Shown one piece after another: positions 1 to 28,600 of a stretch of 64,000 nt of DNA. The stretch is from Centroberyx gerrardi. Lineage: Eukaryota > Chordata > Actinopteri > Beryciformes > Berycidae. The stretch's first letter is position 1. Each line of letters begins with the position of its first letter. The notes under the pieces were generated by a model. That model was not told where the DNA came from, ran no database searches, and worked only from the letters and a program-made list of their open reading frames with translations. Location of the stretch: positions 15,346,854-15,410,853 of the forward strand of contig NC_136000.1 of the NCBI RefSeq assembly GCF_048128805.1, read 5' to 3'. The translations under genes were made by a program, and so were the position numbers.

Positions 1-353
1 CGGCTTTCTGGGGAAGATGGGCATTCAGTGAGACACAGTTATCTTTTTACTGTCAAACTGTAATTTCCCTCCTGAATTCCAGGTCTTTTTATTGAAGGAA
101 AGTATTTCCCAGCCCCAGCCTCTCCTATTTTTGTCTCGGGGGCTGATTGAATCTGAAGCCACAGGAGAATAGATCAGTTGGGAATGGCCTTTTTTCCGTC
201 TTACCTGTGCATCGACTGAAGCCTGTCAGAGTCACTGCTGCATTGTGAAAATATGAAGTGAAATGAGAGTTTAAATATTAGATGAGGAGAGCAACTTTCT
301 ATAATTCCCAGTGGTTTTCAACTCTTCTCAAAACATACAAACTACTGACTTCG

Positions 354-355
<2 letters not shown>

Positions 356-400
<45 letters not shown>
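356..400. repeat. TG dinucleotide microsatellite
   Basis: Uninterrupted alternating GT run of about 45 bp in FRMD5 intron 1. Confidence 0.95.
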
Positions 401-404
<4 letters not shown>

Positions 405-515
405 GGTTCCTGTGAAGAATAGTTTGGCACTTCAGAATCAGTTGGGTTGCGGTGAAGAACGTGTCCCAGGACACCCTCTATAGAGATCTTTCTTCATGAG
501 ATTCACCTCTCCTCT

Positions 516-696
516 GTCACATTAAAGAGTAACTAAACACCAAACCTGAATCTGTGTAAACCAGAAGATGACATCACCTGGCACCAAAGATCAGCCAATG
601 GCAGATGGCAATTACAGTAGCATGCTTTTTACCATTAGATGTAAGGCTTTGGGTTTGATGTTTAGTCTAGAACTCTTTTAGTTTGCCTAATGTGAC
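516..696. mobile_element. Palindromic MITE-like element
   Basis: The two ends are inverted copies. GTCACATTA followed by AAGAGT...ACTAAACACCAAACC on the left matches, in reverse, GGTTTGATGTTTAGT...ACTCTTTT...TAATGTGAC on the right, with an insertion in one arm. The 181-bp length and absence of coding fit a miniature inverted-repeat element. The superfamily is not determined. Confidence 0.5.
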
Positions 697-3600
697 GCTA
701 CTTTGTCCAAAGTGATTGACAAAAAAGCCAAGTGTTCATACTCCCATGATGTCACATGCATTTCCTACCAATATGGCGCTTTACAATACACACAGCTCAT
801 TGGCTGTGTTTGTCATTTGATTGTAATCACCTGTTAATTTATTACAATCACCTGTTATTTCCCTACCAAGATGGCCGTGTGGTGATGTAACAGAATACTA
901 TGAATAGTCCACTAAACTAAGAGGCAGAAATTCCCAATAAGATCCCTTGTAATGGAGCACTTTCTTGTCTGAGTCATCTGTGAGTCAGTGTTGCTGTATC
1001 GTCCACTCAGGGGAAACCCACTGAACCAATCAAAAAGCTTGACTTGGACCCACAGAAGTAGGCTCTGCTTTCTCGTTGTCCTCAGTGTATCTAGTATATC
1101 TGAATATCATGGATACAATGACGCCAGTCTCTGTGGTCAGAGCATGGTGAGAGGCTCTTTCCCTTTTGCATAATTAAGAGCTTTTGAACAGCTCCGGCTA
1201 TTTTAATACCTTAGTAAATGCCATGCATGCATTGTGGAGTGGAACTTAAGTCGTTCTTTATCTCATCCATATGTATAAGGTGCACTCTACCAAATGCAGG
1301 AGTCTCTAACGAAACAGCTCCTGCAGACAGTTTCTCCAACTTTCTTTGTATTGACAGCTGGCTTTAGAAATGCAAACCTAAAACTAGTGGTGGTGTGTGA
1401 CAGTATTCCCGGTTGCCTCCAACCCAAAGCACTCAGAGGATCCATTACTCGACAAGGCAACACAAGTAAACTGCGCATTTGCCAGCAGGACACAGTGATA
1501 AAACTAGATTGCCGCTGTAATCCGAAGTAAAGACAACACAATAAAGTGAGCAAGAAGAGGCAAAGGCAGCAGAATGCTTTTGAGTGAATTCAAGGCTTTC
1601 TGTAGTGAGTAGGTGGAATGCTTGATTTTTCTGGCTCTGCTGATGAAGTCACTTCTAGCTGGCATAAGGTTTGCTAGATAGACATACTTCTTTTTCTGTG
1701 CGACTTTGGAGAGTGGACTCTCTGAGGAAGTCGGTGTCAATCAGCCAAAAATAGCTACCAGAGATTAAAACTTGACATAGATCACCTGGGGGACATAGAT
1801 GGTGATACCGTTCCTTAAAATGTCACATGAAGCGATTCTGATGTATCGCTTCTTTGCAAAATGCATTCCGTTTACGATTGGTTGCCCACTCACTGTATTG
1901 CTGCCTGAATTTCACTCAGTGTGCCTTTAGTTCTGATGATGACATCCTACATATTGTGTAGCTGTGTCTGAATCCAGCATGCCACAGGCACTCAATGTAC
2001 TATAGATCAGATTCTGTTGCTGCTACAGTATGTAGCAGTATGTAGCAACAGCTACCACTGATTGTTGCCTGCTCCTCTTCTATAAATGGTGCATATGGTG
2101 CATACGTGTCTGAATATCAGGGTTTTTATGTGGCCTAAAATCAGTACACATGTTTCTGGCAGACTGCTGGCTGATTGACTGGCTGGTGGAAAGGAAAACG
2201 ACATGGAGCTCCATTTCCTAGTGTGGGCACCCTTTGGCTGTTTTAAACATCTCACGCTGAGAAGAGGGGCCCTCCATGGTGCCACTTCACCCTTTCCATT
2301 GTCTCCGGAGCCCCAGGAAAGATCACTTACCAGTGGTGAATCCATCCATAAAAATACAGAAAGCTGTTTGGCCCTGGAGACTGGCTGCCTGTGCACGCAG
2401 GCGTGAGAGGCACACTGCTGCCCCTGCGTGTCAACGCTCTAATGGAGGCCCAAGGGAGATGCAATCTCCTCAATAAATGATTCAGAGAAACGAGGCTTTC
2501 GCAGAATGCCGATCTACACAGTTATGACAAGGGCAAATCTGGCCTTGGGTGGGTCAGCACACTTCCTCCCGCTCCTGGCCCCAAATGATGGTCTGAATGG
2601 TTGGAGTAAAGATTGACTCATTTCATACTTCAAAGGGGGCGGATAGTTCAACACAGAGGGATGACAGAGCTGAGGATGTTATAATTGGATACACTGCTCA
2701 GAGGCTGGGAAAGCCTGCCTTAATATTTTCATGTTCAATGTAACTTTTTTAGATTGTCATAATTAATGATTTGTGGACAGTCCTGCCAGTTGTGTCAAGT
2801 TCGGTTACCGGTAAAAATGTCAATTATGAATAATTTTTGAGCACTAAGGGTCTTGAAGTGATGCCTTGGCATTTAGCTGAGTAGAACATTTCTCTCTCAT
2901 GCATTCCTGTTATGAATCATAAATGCCAACTCACATTTTACCCATTCAAGCTATCTGCCATTCGAAGGCTTTAGAAACAATTATCCATATCGCTTTATCC
3001 ACAGCTCTCTTTTGCTTTGCGTGTTCTCTTGATTTCTCACATTTCTGGGGCAAATCCATACACATTCTCACCATGTTTTGATGGCCCACTTTTTGCCTGG
3101 TGAGACTGTGGTGCATGCTGTTTCTCTAGTTCACAGCATCATGCTGTTGGTACAAAGCCTCATTGCAACCGCATCACTTTATATCTGTATGTCATTACAC
3201 ATTGAGTCCAATTCTCAAGTGAATAAACTGCTAGACAAAAAGTAACATGTATTCTGTACTACTTGCACATACATAGCTGATAAAAATATGCTCTGCTGCT
3301 GTTTACTAAACGATGTTTAGTAAGCTGGTGGATTTCTATTTAATTTTCATATAAGTTTGGCTTGTCGTGAACTCTATCTTTTGCTATCCTTGGCTACGAT
3401 TTCTTGCCAATTTACCATTGTGTTGCATCATTGGCCTTGTGCATTCTAACATGTATTGTTATTGTTATTGTGAATTCATAAAATGCGCACTGCATTGTCT
3501 TTGTACTATAGAGTGCTGTATTGTTCCTCAAGGCATCATTATGGCGTCATGATGTCTTTGCTAATATCGGCCTGTCTCTTTAGCATGCTGTTTTGATGAT

Positions 3601-5808
3601 TGATGATTGTGAAATAGTCTGAGTGAAGCTTTTTAATCACTCTTGAGATATTCTGTCACTTTCTATTACATGCATCTCCTTCAACTGCCCAGGGCTGCAT
3701 ATAAGTTAATAACCCTATTCAAGAGCTGCCATTGAGCTACCACAATGACATCAAACGTCTGACCATGTGCTGATCAATCAGTTCCACACCTAAGGCAGAT
3801 GAGCTATTTTGCTCACTGCTGTCTTGCAGAGTATTTGGCTTCTGCGTTTCCTTTTGACTCCTATCTGGGGGGAGTAAGTCATTTAAGATGTGTATGAAGC
3901 TTTTAATTGGCTATACTTCCACTGACCCATGGATCTCAGCATGGCCCATGATGGGGGTTCAAGTTATTCTCTCTCAGAAAGCAGAAATTGTTCTCTCCTG
4001 CTCCTGTCCTCCTCAGCTGTGGGGGCAGAGTGTGATAATAATGGTTGCCTGGGAATCTAATTGGGGGAGTGGAAGACTCCCGTTCCAGAGGCAGGTGAAA
4101 CTTTTAGACTCGAGTCTGAGGTGTATAAAAGGCACAAAACTGTCAGTACAGCACTGTCTTACTTGTCTGACTTACTTGCTTTTACCCCATTAGGCCCAGC
4201 CACTGGAGATATCTAGAGGCAGCTCAATAAAGTGTAACTGCCATGTTAATGTGTTGACTACTTGACAATTAATTCCATAAATGTAGTTAATGATTCCCTG
4301 TTTATTCCCTACTGCTGCTGTGTTTCAAAACAATGTTCAGATTTTCTTGGTATTGGTGGTTATATATAGCCTACTGCTGGTGGAGTGGCTGGAAAAGAGC
4401 TTGACTGACTTTATACAGGCTGAATTGTTCACCTGGCATTGACTCCTGCTCTGAAGAAGTATCAATTTGACTGTCTCTTCAATAGATTTCAAACAGTTGC
4501 TCTAATCCTGCAACAGCCCATGTTGATTTATTGTATCAACATGTTCTAGTAATGCCCTGTTGTAAATAGAGTAATGTTAAAATCACCACATGATGGGGAT
4601 CTATGTAAACACCTATTACCTATTTACTGTCCATGAGTGGACATGCAAAAACCTAGTGGTGAAATGTTTTGTTCATTTCATTGGATTCTTATGCATTCTC
4701 AATACATGAAAACAATACACATATTTGTGTGTCTGTTTTATTTGCATTCAACAATCTTAATACATATTTAGGGATGTAGTCTTAATATTTTTCCATTTAT
4801 ATTTCTATTTATTTTATTGCATACTGTATATTTGTCAATATTGAGACACATCTCCCGATATTTTCATCTCTGTGCGACTTGAAAAGAAACCTGACTGATT
4901 GTAAGGCTTACTGTAAATAGAGCTGTGTATTTAGCATCGACTGAGTGGATGTGAGTTGCCCTCTGTGCTCCCAGCCCCAGCTGAAGTGTCGGGGTCTTGG
5001 CTTGAACTTCATGCAGCTCAGTCTGGAGACGGAGTAGGTCTGCTACATTAACCACTGCAATCACTCACCCTCCTGGGATGGAGGAAACTAATCTGTTTAT
5101 GAAACCAGAGAAATCACCCCAGGGCTCTGGTGCTCCAGGTGCTTTCTGAGCCTCACCCTGCTCACACACACTCGCCTATACACACACTCCCACACAGTCA
5201 GAAACAGCATCATGTTTCCACCTCTCTCACTATAAAGTGATACAATCTTTTATTAATGGTCTGTGCTCCTGTGCTGACATGGAGACCATTTTAATGATTA
5301 ATCTGAAAGGAAAGTGCGTATTGTCCTCTTGGGCCTCCTTAGGAAGTAAAGGAACAACCGAGTTGTTTTCAATGATAAGCTCATTAGAGAGACTTTTTTA
5401 ATTCTACTCTGTCAGAGATGCCTATCAGCTCCTTTCAGGGAGCCTGCAGAGGTCCAGTGACATTCAGTTGTTGGTTATTTCTCATAAAGCACAATGGTTA
5501 CACCGACTGCCATGGCTTGATTCAGTCAAACATCAATCACAGTATTTACACATAATTAGTTGCTTGCAAACTATTTCATGAATACATAAACATACCAAAT
5601 AATTCAGAAGTACAGAAGTTGCCATTTCTTATCAAAATCTAGTTGTGCAATAGCTCTTCTATTCCCATTAAACAACTATTAAGCTATTAAATTATCAGTT
5701 AATAACCAGTGTATGTGTAAAGGTTACTTTCTAACACCATTCCCCACCTTATACGTTAGGCCTATATCTAGGATTTCGACTTAAGTAGAAAACAGATCGT
5801 AGATAACA

Positions 5809-6306
5809 AGTCTGTAGAAGGAATCACCACGCTCAGCCTTGTTTTGTTTGGTGCGTAAAAAACAATAGAATATCTTCAGTAGAAAACCAATGGTTCGCAC
5901 TCAGAAATAAATGGGTTTTTGGGGGCGCCCCAATGGCTCAACTGGTAGAGCGCGTATCATGAGTCTTAATCACAGCGGCATGGTATTTGAGCCCGTACCC
6001 TTTGCTGCATGTCATCCTCTCTCTGCCCTGCCTTTCCTGTCTCTCTCTCTGTGACTGCCCAGTAAAGCAGAAATGCCCAAAAAAAGATCTTAAAAAACTA
6101 AATGAGTTTTACCTTTTATGTTCTCCTTTTTATTTTTATAAATGCATTTATAAAAATAAAAAAATGAGCATAATGACAACATAAAAGGTTTGGAAAACCC
6201 ACTTCTTTTTGAGTGCAAACCATCTGTTTCCTACTGAAGATATTCTATTGGTTGTTACGCACCAAACAAAGCAAGGGTGAGCGCGGTGATTCCCTCTACA
6301 GACTGG
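5809..6306. mobile_element. Fold-back (long inverted repeat) element interrupted by a SINE
   Basis: The arm at about 5809-5920 is an inverted, roughly 85 percent identical copy of about 6187-6306 (shared blocks TTTGTTTGGTGCGTAA, AATAGAATATCTTCAGTAG, GGAATCACC). The arms continue inward through CCTTTTATGTT/AACATAAAAGG to an AT-rich palindrome centred on AAATGCATTT at 6141-6142. Once the SINE at 5921-6099 is removed, the two arms have nearly equal length, about 160 bp each. No coding content. Confidence 0.65.
5921..6099 (+). mobile_element. tRNA-derived SINE (fish type)
   Basis: An A-box-like TGGCTCAACTGGTAGAGCGC is followed about 35 bp later by a degenerate B box (GGTATTTGAGCCC). Then come the body CCTTTGCTGCATGTCATCC, a CT-rich stretch, and a tail of AAATGCC plus A-rich repeats. 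This layout is typical of the abundant tRNA-related SINEs of percomorph fish (recognised from memory). It sits in one arm of a fold-back element. Confidence 0.7.
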
Positions 6307-8257
6307 ATATTTCTCAAAGACAAATTCATATGAAAATGCCTCTATTGACAAAGACCCTAGAGATTGATTAGTTGAGTAATCAAGCAAGAGGGAGCAGCCC
6401 TACTAAACTGCATGGATACACATTGCAGTGTTGTCGAATCCCACCATTTTCAGAACGAGACTAGACTATTGCTTTTTAGCTGCAACTTATCCATTGAGGC
6501 ACACTAAGTTTTTTGAATTATGGCTCTGTTTGCCTCTGTTGCCACAACATCTCCCCTCAGGATGAGTTTATGTCCAGTAAATTGGCTCCGGTCAGTAGAA
6601 GCTTCCTCCCATCCGGTATGCAAGAGAAATCTGCTAATGATCCTGTTTGAGATTTAATTAAATTTGCCCGCCATTTAATTATTTTACTGTAGAGCAGGGA
6701 CATTTGGTCACAGGTGAAATATCATCATGGTTTTCCCAGTGATCTAATCCATTCACATTATAGCTCTATTGTAGCATTCTCATAGATGAGTACACAGTTT
6801 TATCTCTGAGCTTTTTGCCTCTCTAACAATAGGAAGGAGACAGAAGGCGAGAGACTGGGCCTATTTATTCAACAAATACATCATGGCAGGATTGGGTGTT
6901 GTAAACCTGATCGCATCTGGTCACTGAGGTGTTTTAAAGCACATGTTTCTGGCTCTCTCAGCCACAGGTCAAACCAGTGAATTCAATTTGTAGATCTGGT
7001 CGGGCTCCTATAGTGTTATATTTAGATGCTCACCCAGCCAGGCGAGGAGATCGTTCATTAGTATTAATTAGAAATTCACCAGCGTTTTTCAGTACATCCT
7101 TTCTCTCCTGCAATCACCTCGATCTTGTAATTAGACAGACTGGCGGTGGGAATAATGCAGCTGCGCTCTGTGTGGGGCAGAGATAGAGGTGGGGGGCAAT
7201 GGGGAGCAAGGAAGGGGGAGAGAGAAGGGGAGGAGGGTGGTGGGAGCGCTGTGGAATACTAACAAACTTGCTCTTTCCTTGCAACAAAAGAGCAGGTGTC
7301 CTTTCTGACTCACTGTGCTTTCTCTATACAGAAATGTTGCACTGTTTTTTCTAGCTTTGTCACTGGCTCCCTACTGCAGGGTTTTCAGCCCAGTGATGAC
7401 ACTAGAGGAGGAATGAAGCACAGAACATCAACAACATAAAATATTTTCAGCCTGCCTCCTGTCCTTGTTGTGTTCTTAGTGCATAGACATTTAATATCTC
7501 TAAGTAAAGTGAACATTTTTAGCTTATTGATGGAGTATGGACAATGCTGACTATGAACACTAGTATGGAAATATCACCAGCGATCCTAGCCTTTCTATTT
7601 TTTCTAGGTCCAGTTAGTAAGCAGGCACGTCAGATTGGTTGGTAATGTTACTGTGAGGGAATAATCTGGAAGTGACAGTGAGGAGCGCCCATGACGGCCC
7701 TCGCTCCCACTACAGAAAGGCCAGTTACCTCCAGTAGCGGAGCTCCTATCGACGTTTGGTTCGGGGAGATTCGCGGCCGTTAAGCGACGAGCCCAGCATC
7801 GACAGGCCGCTGTCCTAATGAAGTGCCTGTTATCAGCAGCCTGAGTAATGACATGGAGGAGAGTGCTGCCCAGTGACACTGCTGCCATCAGAGCAGAGAG
7901 GGAGTTAGAGCTAAGACTGAGAATTAAGGCCAGCTCTGGTCGTCCAGCCTTGACCCTGGCTGACCTTCTCCTCTCAGAGTGGCCATCAAGCTGCAGCTGA
8001 TCTGTTATTTACACATGCACGCACACATTCCCTTTATAACCCTCCCTCTCTGGGTGGATATCACTAGGGTAGTCAGGAACATCTGCACACTTAAATCAAT
8101 ACAGTTTTCACGTTTATTGGCTGAGCTTTCATCAGAGCTTTCATAAGACCTTCATCAGAGCATTGGAATACATATCAAATGTATTTTCAACCCAAAAAGA
8201 TGAGAAGCACTCTGCAGTACGTTTCAGGTACCGAAGAGAATTACGGCCATGTAAAAT

Positions 8258-8447
8258 GTATTTGAGTTCTGAGTCAGAATTCTGAGTTTAAATTCAGAAT
8301 TCTGACTTTTCTCAGAATTCTGACTTTTTCTCAGAATCTCGGAATTCTGACTTTATTCTCACAATTCTGGCTTTAAACTCAGAATTCTGACTTTATTCTC
8401 ACAATTCTGGCTTTAAACTCAGAATTCTGACTTTATTCTCAGAACTC
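8258..8447. repeat. Minisatellite of AGAATTCTGACTTT units
   Basis: Degenerate roughly 20-bp units (AGAATTCTGACTTTATTCTC alternating with ACAATTCTGGCTTTAAACTC). The 40-bp double unit at 8361-8400 is repeated exactly at 8401-8440. Earlier units are more diverged. It is rich in GAATTC sites. Confidence 0.85.
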
Positions 8448-8678
8448 TTTGGCCCTAGTCCTCTTCCGCAGGTTTGCCTTTCCTCTCAGTGAGAAAGGTC
8501 TCCAAAGGAAGCCCAATTTTGTTTTTTTGCTTCCTCCGGAATCAAGAATGAGGACAATGTTGAAGGCTGACATGTTGTCAATAGTAACTTCCCTGATCTG
8601 ACAGCTGCTAAATTTGACCTTGAAGTGTGTTCTTTTGACAGTTGTGTGCAAAAAGTGCATGAGCAGTGTGACGCTAAG

Positions 8679-8700
8679 TGTGTGTGTGTGTGTGTGTGTG
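8679..8700. repeat. TG dinucleotide microsatellite
   Basis: Uninterrupted run of 11 TG units in FRMD5 intron 1. Confidence 0.9.
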
Positions 8701-10317
8701 CTGACTGACCCCATTACAGCACTCCTTTAAAAGGCCCCCGGTGAGACAGCTTGGGGATGAGGCACGTGGGCACGATGTCTCCCTGGCATGAAGGCAGAGA
8801 GCAGCGAGGGAACTAGCATTAATCTCTGCTGTCTTCCTGACACTGATGTATCACACCCACCCTCTCAACCTCATCACATCTATTAGAAACACGCTCTGAT
8901 ACAATGCTTTAATGCCACGGAAGTCAAGATGCTGAAATGTCAAAGTCAGCACATGGGATCCATAGATTTTACCCAAACGTCAGTTTTACAGAATTATTTC
9001 CTTCTGATATGACTTTGTAGTTTCATTTTTTTCCCGATTTTCTAATGGCAAATAGGATTCTAGCCTGTTAAATAAAGTTTTAATCTTTTCACAGACTGAC
9101 ACTGCTTTGTACAGTGTGGCATCTCCAGGGTCTTTGATTAGGTGGAGACCTGTCGCTTATTACTCTATTTGCCTTTTGGCTTACTGCAGTGTTCTACCCA
9201 GTTGTAATCATCACTCTAATGTACTTATGCAAATAATATCTGCATCCCTCACCTCCACCAGAGGAAAGACAGCAAATTACGTTGAAGTGCAGCACTTCAC
9301 CGTGCCATCTTTCCCGAAGAATTTCTAAACAGGTGAATGCTATGGGGAACAAAATCTATTTTTTTCTGAGAGACATTTCAAATGGTAATGAGTGCTAGGA
9401 GTTACTGCCGGGCACAGAGGCACGGATAGTGGGATAGTTTTGCAGGTGGGCAGTCTCCTCTGATCCTCTACCATCTCTGTCTGCAATCCTTCAGCTCTCT
9501 ATTTAATACCTTTCAATTCCTGTATATATCATGTTGTCTTTGTTGTTGTCACCCACTGCATGCACATTTTTGACCAGTTGTTGTATTTACTCACTCATGG
9601 CACGGGGGCCTACAGTTTGCTGGTGTTTTTGAGCATTATGAAACAGTACCTTGTCATACATAAGCCATTACGATATCCCACAGAGAGATGTCCCACAGTT
9701 TGTGCTGCAGATTATGCTGAAGAAGATTACTTCACATCACACTGCAAATCAAAGCGAGAAGGCAAAAAAAATCATATCCTCAGTCTGATCCAAATGTCCT
9801 GGTTTGTCCCAGGATGGACAGTTGAAGAATTCCCCCTGTTGTTTCTGTGCTGTTCAGTTGTGTTATGCAGACTGTTGTGAACAGGGAGGAGGGAGGATCA
9901 GATGTGTATTGGAGGCAGTGGAGGATGCCCAGTCCTCTGTCTGGTATGTGCGAGTGTTTCTCTGAGGGCAGCTTGCTCATGAGGGAGGTTCAGAATGCGG
10001 GGCATGAGCTAAAGCCCGGCCAGATCTCAGCATATTTAATCCACTCTCTCTTTTAGCTCTTCCTTTAGCTGTGGAGGGGGTTTATGCCAAACTCTTTAGA
10101 TGGCTCCGGCTGTGTATTAATATTGGATGAATCCTAGATATCTCTGGCAGGGTTTAGAAAAATCTGAAGCATATCCTGCTCGCAGAAATTATTTCCCACG
10201 CTCAAACTTGGGGCGGCGTCTTTTCATTTCTTCGTGGAGTCTTTTGCTTGACCACATGTTTTGTTTGTGATTTGGTGTTTCTCAAAATTGAGTTTTCAGC
10301 TGCTGTGGTCATGCTGA

Positions 10318-25669
<15,352 letters not shown>

Positions 25670-28600
25670 GAGTGAGGCCCGTAGAGTTCGTAAGCCCATT
25701 CGGGGGTTTGAGAAGACGATTAGGACTCCGGAGCGATGGAGGGCAGCCTCGTCCCAACCATGAACCCTGCTTCTCTCATCATCCTCCTGCAGACATACAC
25801 CTCGGACCACTCCTGGTAACACTGGGCCAGGATCTCTCTTCTCCTCCATTTTGAGTTACCTCCCTCATTTTCCCCCCCTCCTCCGTTTTGCTTCTTTTTT
25901 TTTGTTTTCTACAAAGCCAGAAGACATTTTTGCATTTTTCGTTTTTTTTTTAATTTCAGGTCATTTCAGGTATTTTATTTTTTCAAATAATACAAACGAA
26001 AAAATATGAAACTGAAATCAAAGAACTGAAGCATTTTAAACAGTTCCTTTTTAGGAACGGGAGATTTTGTTGCAACGAATGAACGTTGCCTTCATTTATT
26101 ATTTATTGTTTTTAAACATGTATTTGCATAAGGAAAGAATGTGGTGAACGGTAATCAAGAAAGTCGCAAGGAAGTCATCAAAAATGAAGATGGAAGTGAG
26201 TTAGGTTAGGAAAGATACAGTTGTGAAAGATATGTGAGGCAGCGTAGTATTGTTTGAGATGAATTCATCCCCATCAGAATTTAACTAGACAGTCAAACAG
26301 ATTCACCTCATCAGAAAAACCAGAACAATCTGTATGGAATAAGTGAAGGTTCAGAGTTGATTTGTGACACTGAGAATAGTCAGGGTGATTCCCAAATGCC
26401 TTTTTTGAGAAGATGTTGATGACTGGTGGCAGTTTTGAATTTTGTGGATTGTTTTAGGAGACAATTACACTTTAGTATACATACAATGGTGTGCAAAGTA
26501 GAACTGGTGAAGATCAAAGTTGTTTTTCTAAAGTTTTATAAAGGATACAATTAAATAAACCAGTAACAATAGTGTTATGTGACCCAATAGCGTCAGATAC
26601 GGTTAGAGAAATATTCATGATCAACCTCTTGCAAAGATTCACTGGCACCAATAGAAAATAGTCTAGGTAGATGTGCAATGCTCATATGGTTTAATACTTC
26701 AGTACTTCTGAATGTGCTCATTTGTTCAGTTATTCTGTTATTTCTCAAATTAATTTGATTTACATTTTTTGATCAAGTTGAAATTTGATGAATTTCAATT
26801 ATTTCTTTGTATGAAGAATTTATGATTTATTTTGGTTTCATATCAACCTTGCTCTTAGGTTTATGTATCATACTATATTATTATTAGAATAAGAGTAATG
26901 ATGTACTTTTTGTACAAATTAGTTTGTTTCCTAATATATATTGACAGGTTTTCCATGTATATTTTAACAGAACTGAAATGTTATTTTGTTATTGAAGATT
27001 AAATTATACCTTTTTTAGCGCTGTGTTTCAAGTGAGGTCAAAAGCATTTATGGAAATATGGAAGGGGGACTGAAAAACAGGGTTTTTATCCAGATCCACT
27101 CAACACTGATCACACCTCTCACTCCACCAGCAATGAAGCAGCCTTCACTGTATGCACAATTTTTAAACATCAAGACGAATGATTATATCAAACATGTACA
27201 GTCTGGAGTCTGGAGATTTCATTATAGCACCACAAATACCAAATACTCCAAAAACACATTTTCACCTTTCAAAACTTTACCATATCTTATTTTACTTTAC
27301 GAGTTTGAGAGGTGACTGCGCAGACTCTTCTGCATCATAGCTCAAGGGAGCAATAATTCTGTCGTGGCTGCTGGATTCTGGGTAAAATCTGTTTTTGTAC
27401 TGCGTGTCTACCTCCTGTACCAAGTGCAGGTGTAAGTGAGTGTGTTAGTGCGTCTGTATGTAGGAATGTAACAAAATTCAAGGTGATAACGATGGACGTT
27501 TAGACAGAGGAGAGAACGGTCATATGGGGTTTTTTTTTTGCAAAAGGAGAGAAAGAATCACTGAAGGGGAACTTGAAAGACATGAAATGAAAGAAAGGGG
27601 TAGAGAGGGAATGAGGCATATCAGAGGCCTCCTAGTGAGGTTCTAGTGATCAGTCCGCTCTTTTGAAAGTGTGTAGGGAAAAAAAAAAACCACTTGGGAA
27701 TGGAAGATGTGAGCACTTGGTGGCTCGTCGCTCTATTGGCTGCACAGGGTTGCCTGTTTTGGCCTGCTATTTAACACCACAAAACCCCCACACCCCCAGA
27801 CCCAACACCTACAGCTGCTCCACTGAAAGGCCCGACGGTGCTACCTTCTTTGTGGAGTGCAAGTTTGCTAATCAGAGCGTGTCAGTGCTTGGCTAAGTGT
27901 AGTTTGGACCACAGAATAGCAGGCACTCGGGCGTTGTGGCTGGGTCCACTCCTGTAGCTCATCATCCTTCACAAACCTTAGTTATCTGTGGCCGAGGGAG
28001 CAGCACCAATACTTCTGGGAATATCACACCGTTGGAAATAGGTCGGCAAGCAAGTCAGTATACATATGGCATAGGAATTTAGAATATGTTATGTCAAGTA
28101 TGGATTAATATTTTTCTAATTCAGACACATCCAGTAAATAGCAGATGCAAAGATGAAGCACACTTTCCCCTAACTGAGGTGGTGTTTGGGTGGAGTGGGG
28201 TGGGTTGACTTCATTAGAGAGAATTTTTTTTGTGTACATTCATACTTCATATTTATTACTTCTCTACTGACATTATACAGTACAGTGAAGGTCAGCAAGA
28301 CCGACCCGTCCAGCCAGGCAGAGTTGTTAGCAGGACATCTTTAAAGGTCAGTCTCTGGAGTGGTTTCTCACACATCTATCAGCATTATGTAGCTTCAATG
28401 GTCTTTCTGAACATGCAACAAATAAGGCAGCATTATTCAATGAGCAATAATCAGTGAAAACTGTAAGAGCAAATAGACGTGATTACAAACTTGTGTATGA
28501 AAATCCAACAATGAATAATGTTTGATAAGTCAAAAAAAAAATGTCTTTGTTTCTGCAAAACCAACCACTTACCAAATTACTGGTGTGATAACTACAATGA

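Noticed and set aside
9560..9880. Open frame containing HKPLRYP, reminiscent of an olfactory receptor motif
   Set aside because: Only a few residues match. There are no receptor transmembrane signatures around them, and the frame lies in FRMD5 intron 1, so it is chance similarity.
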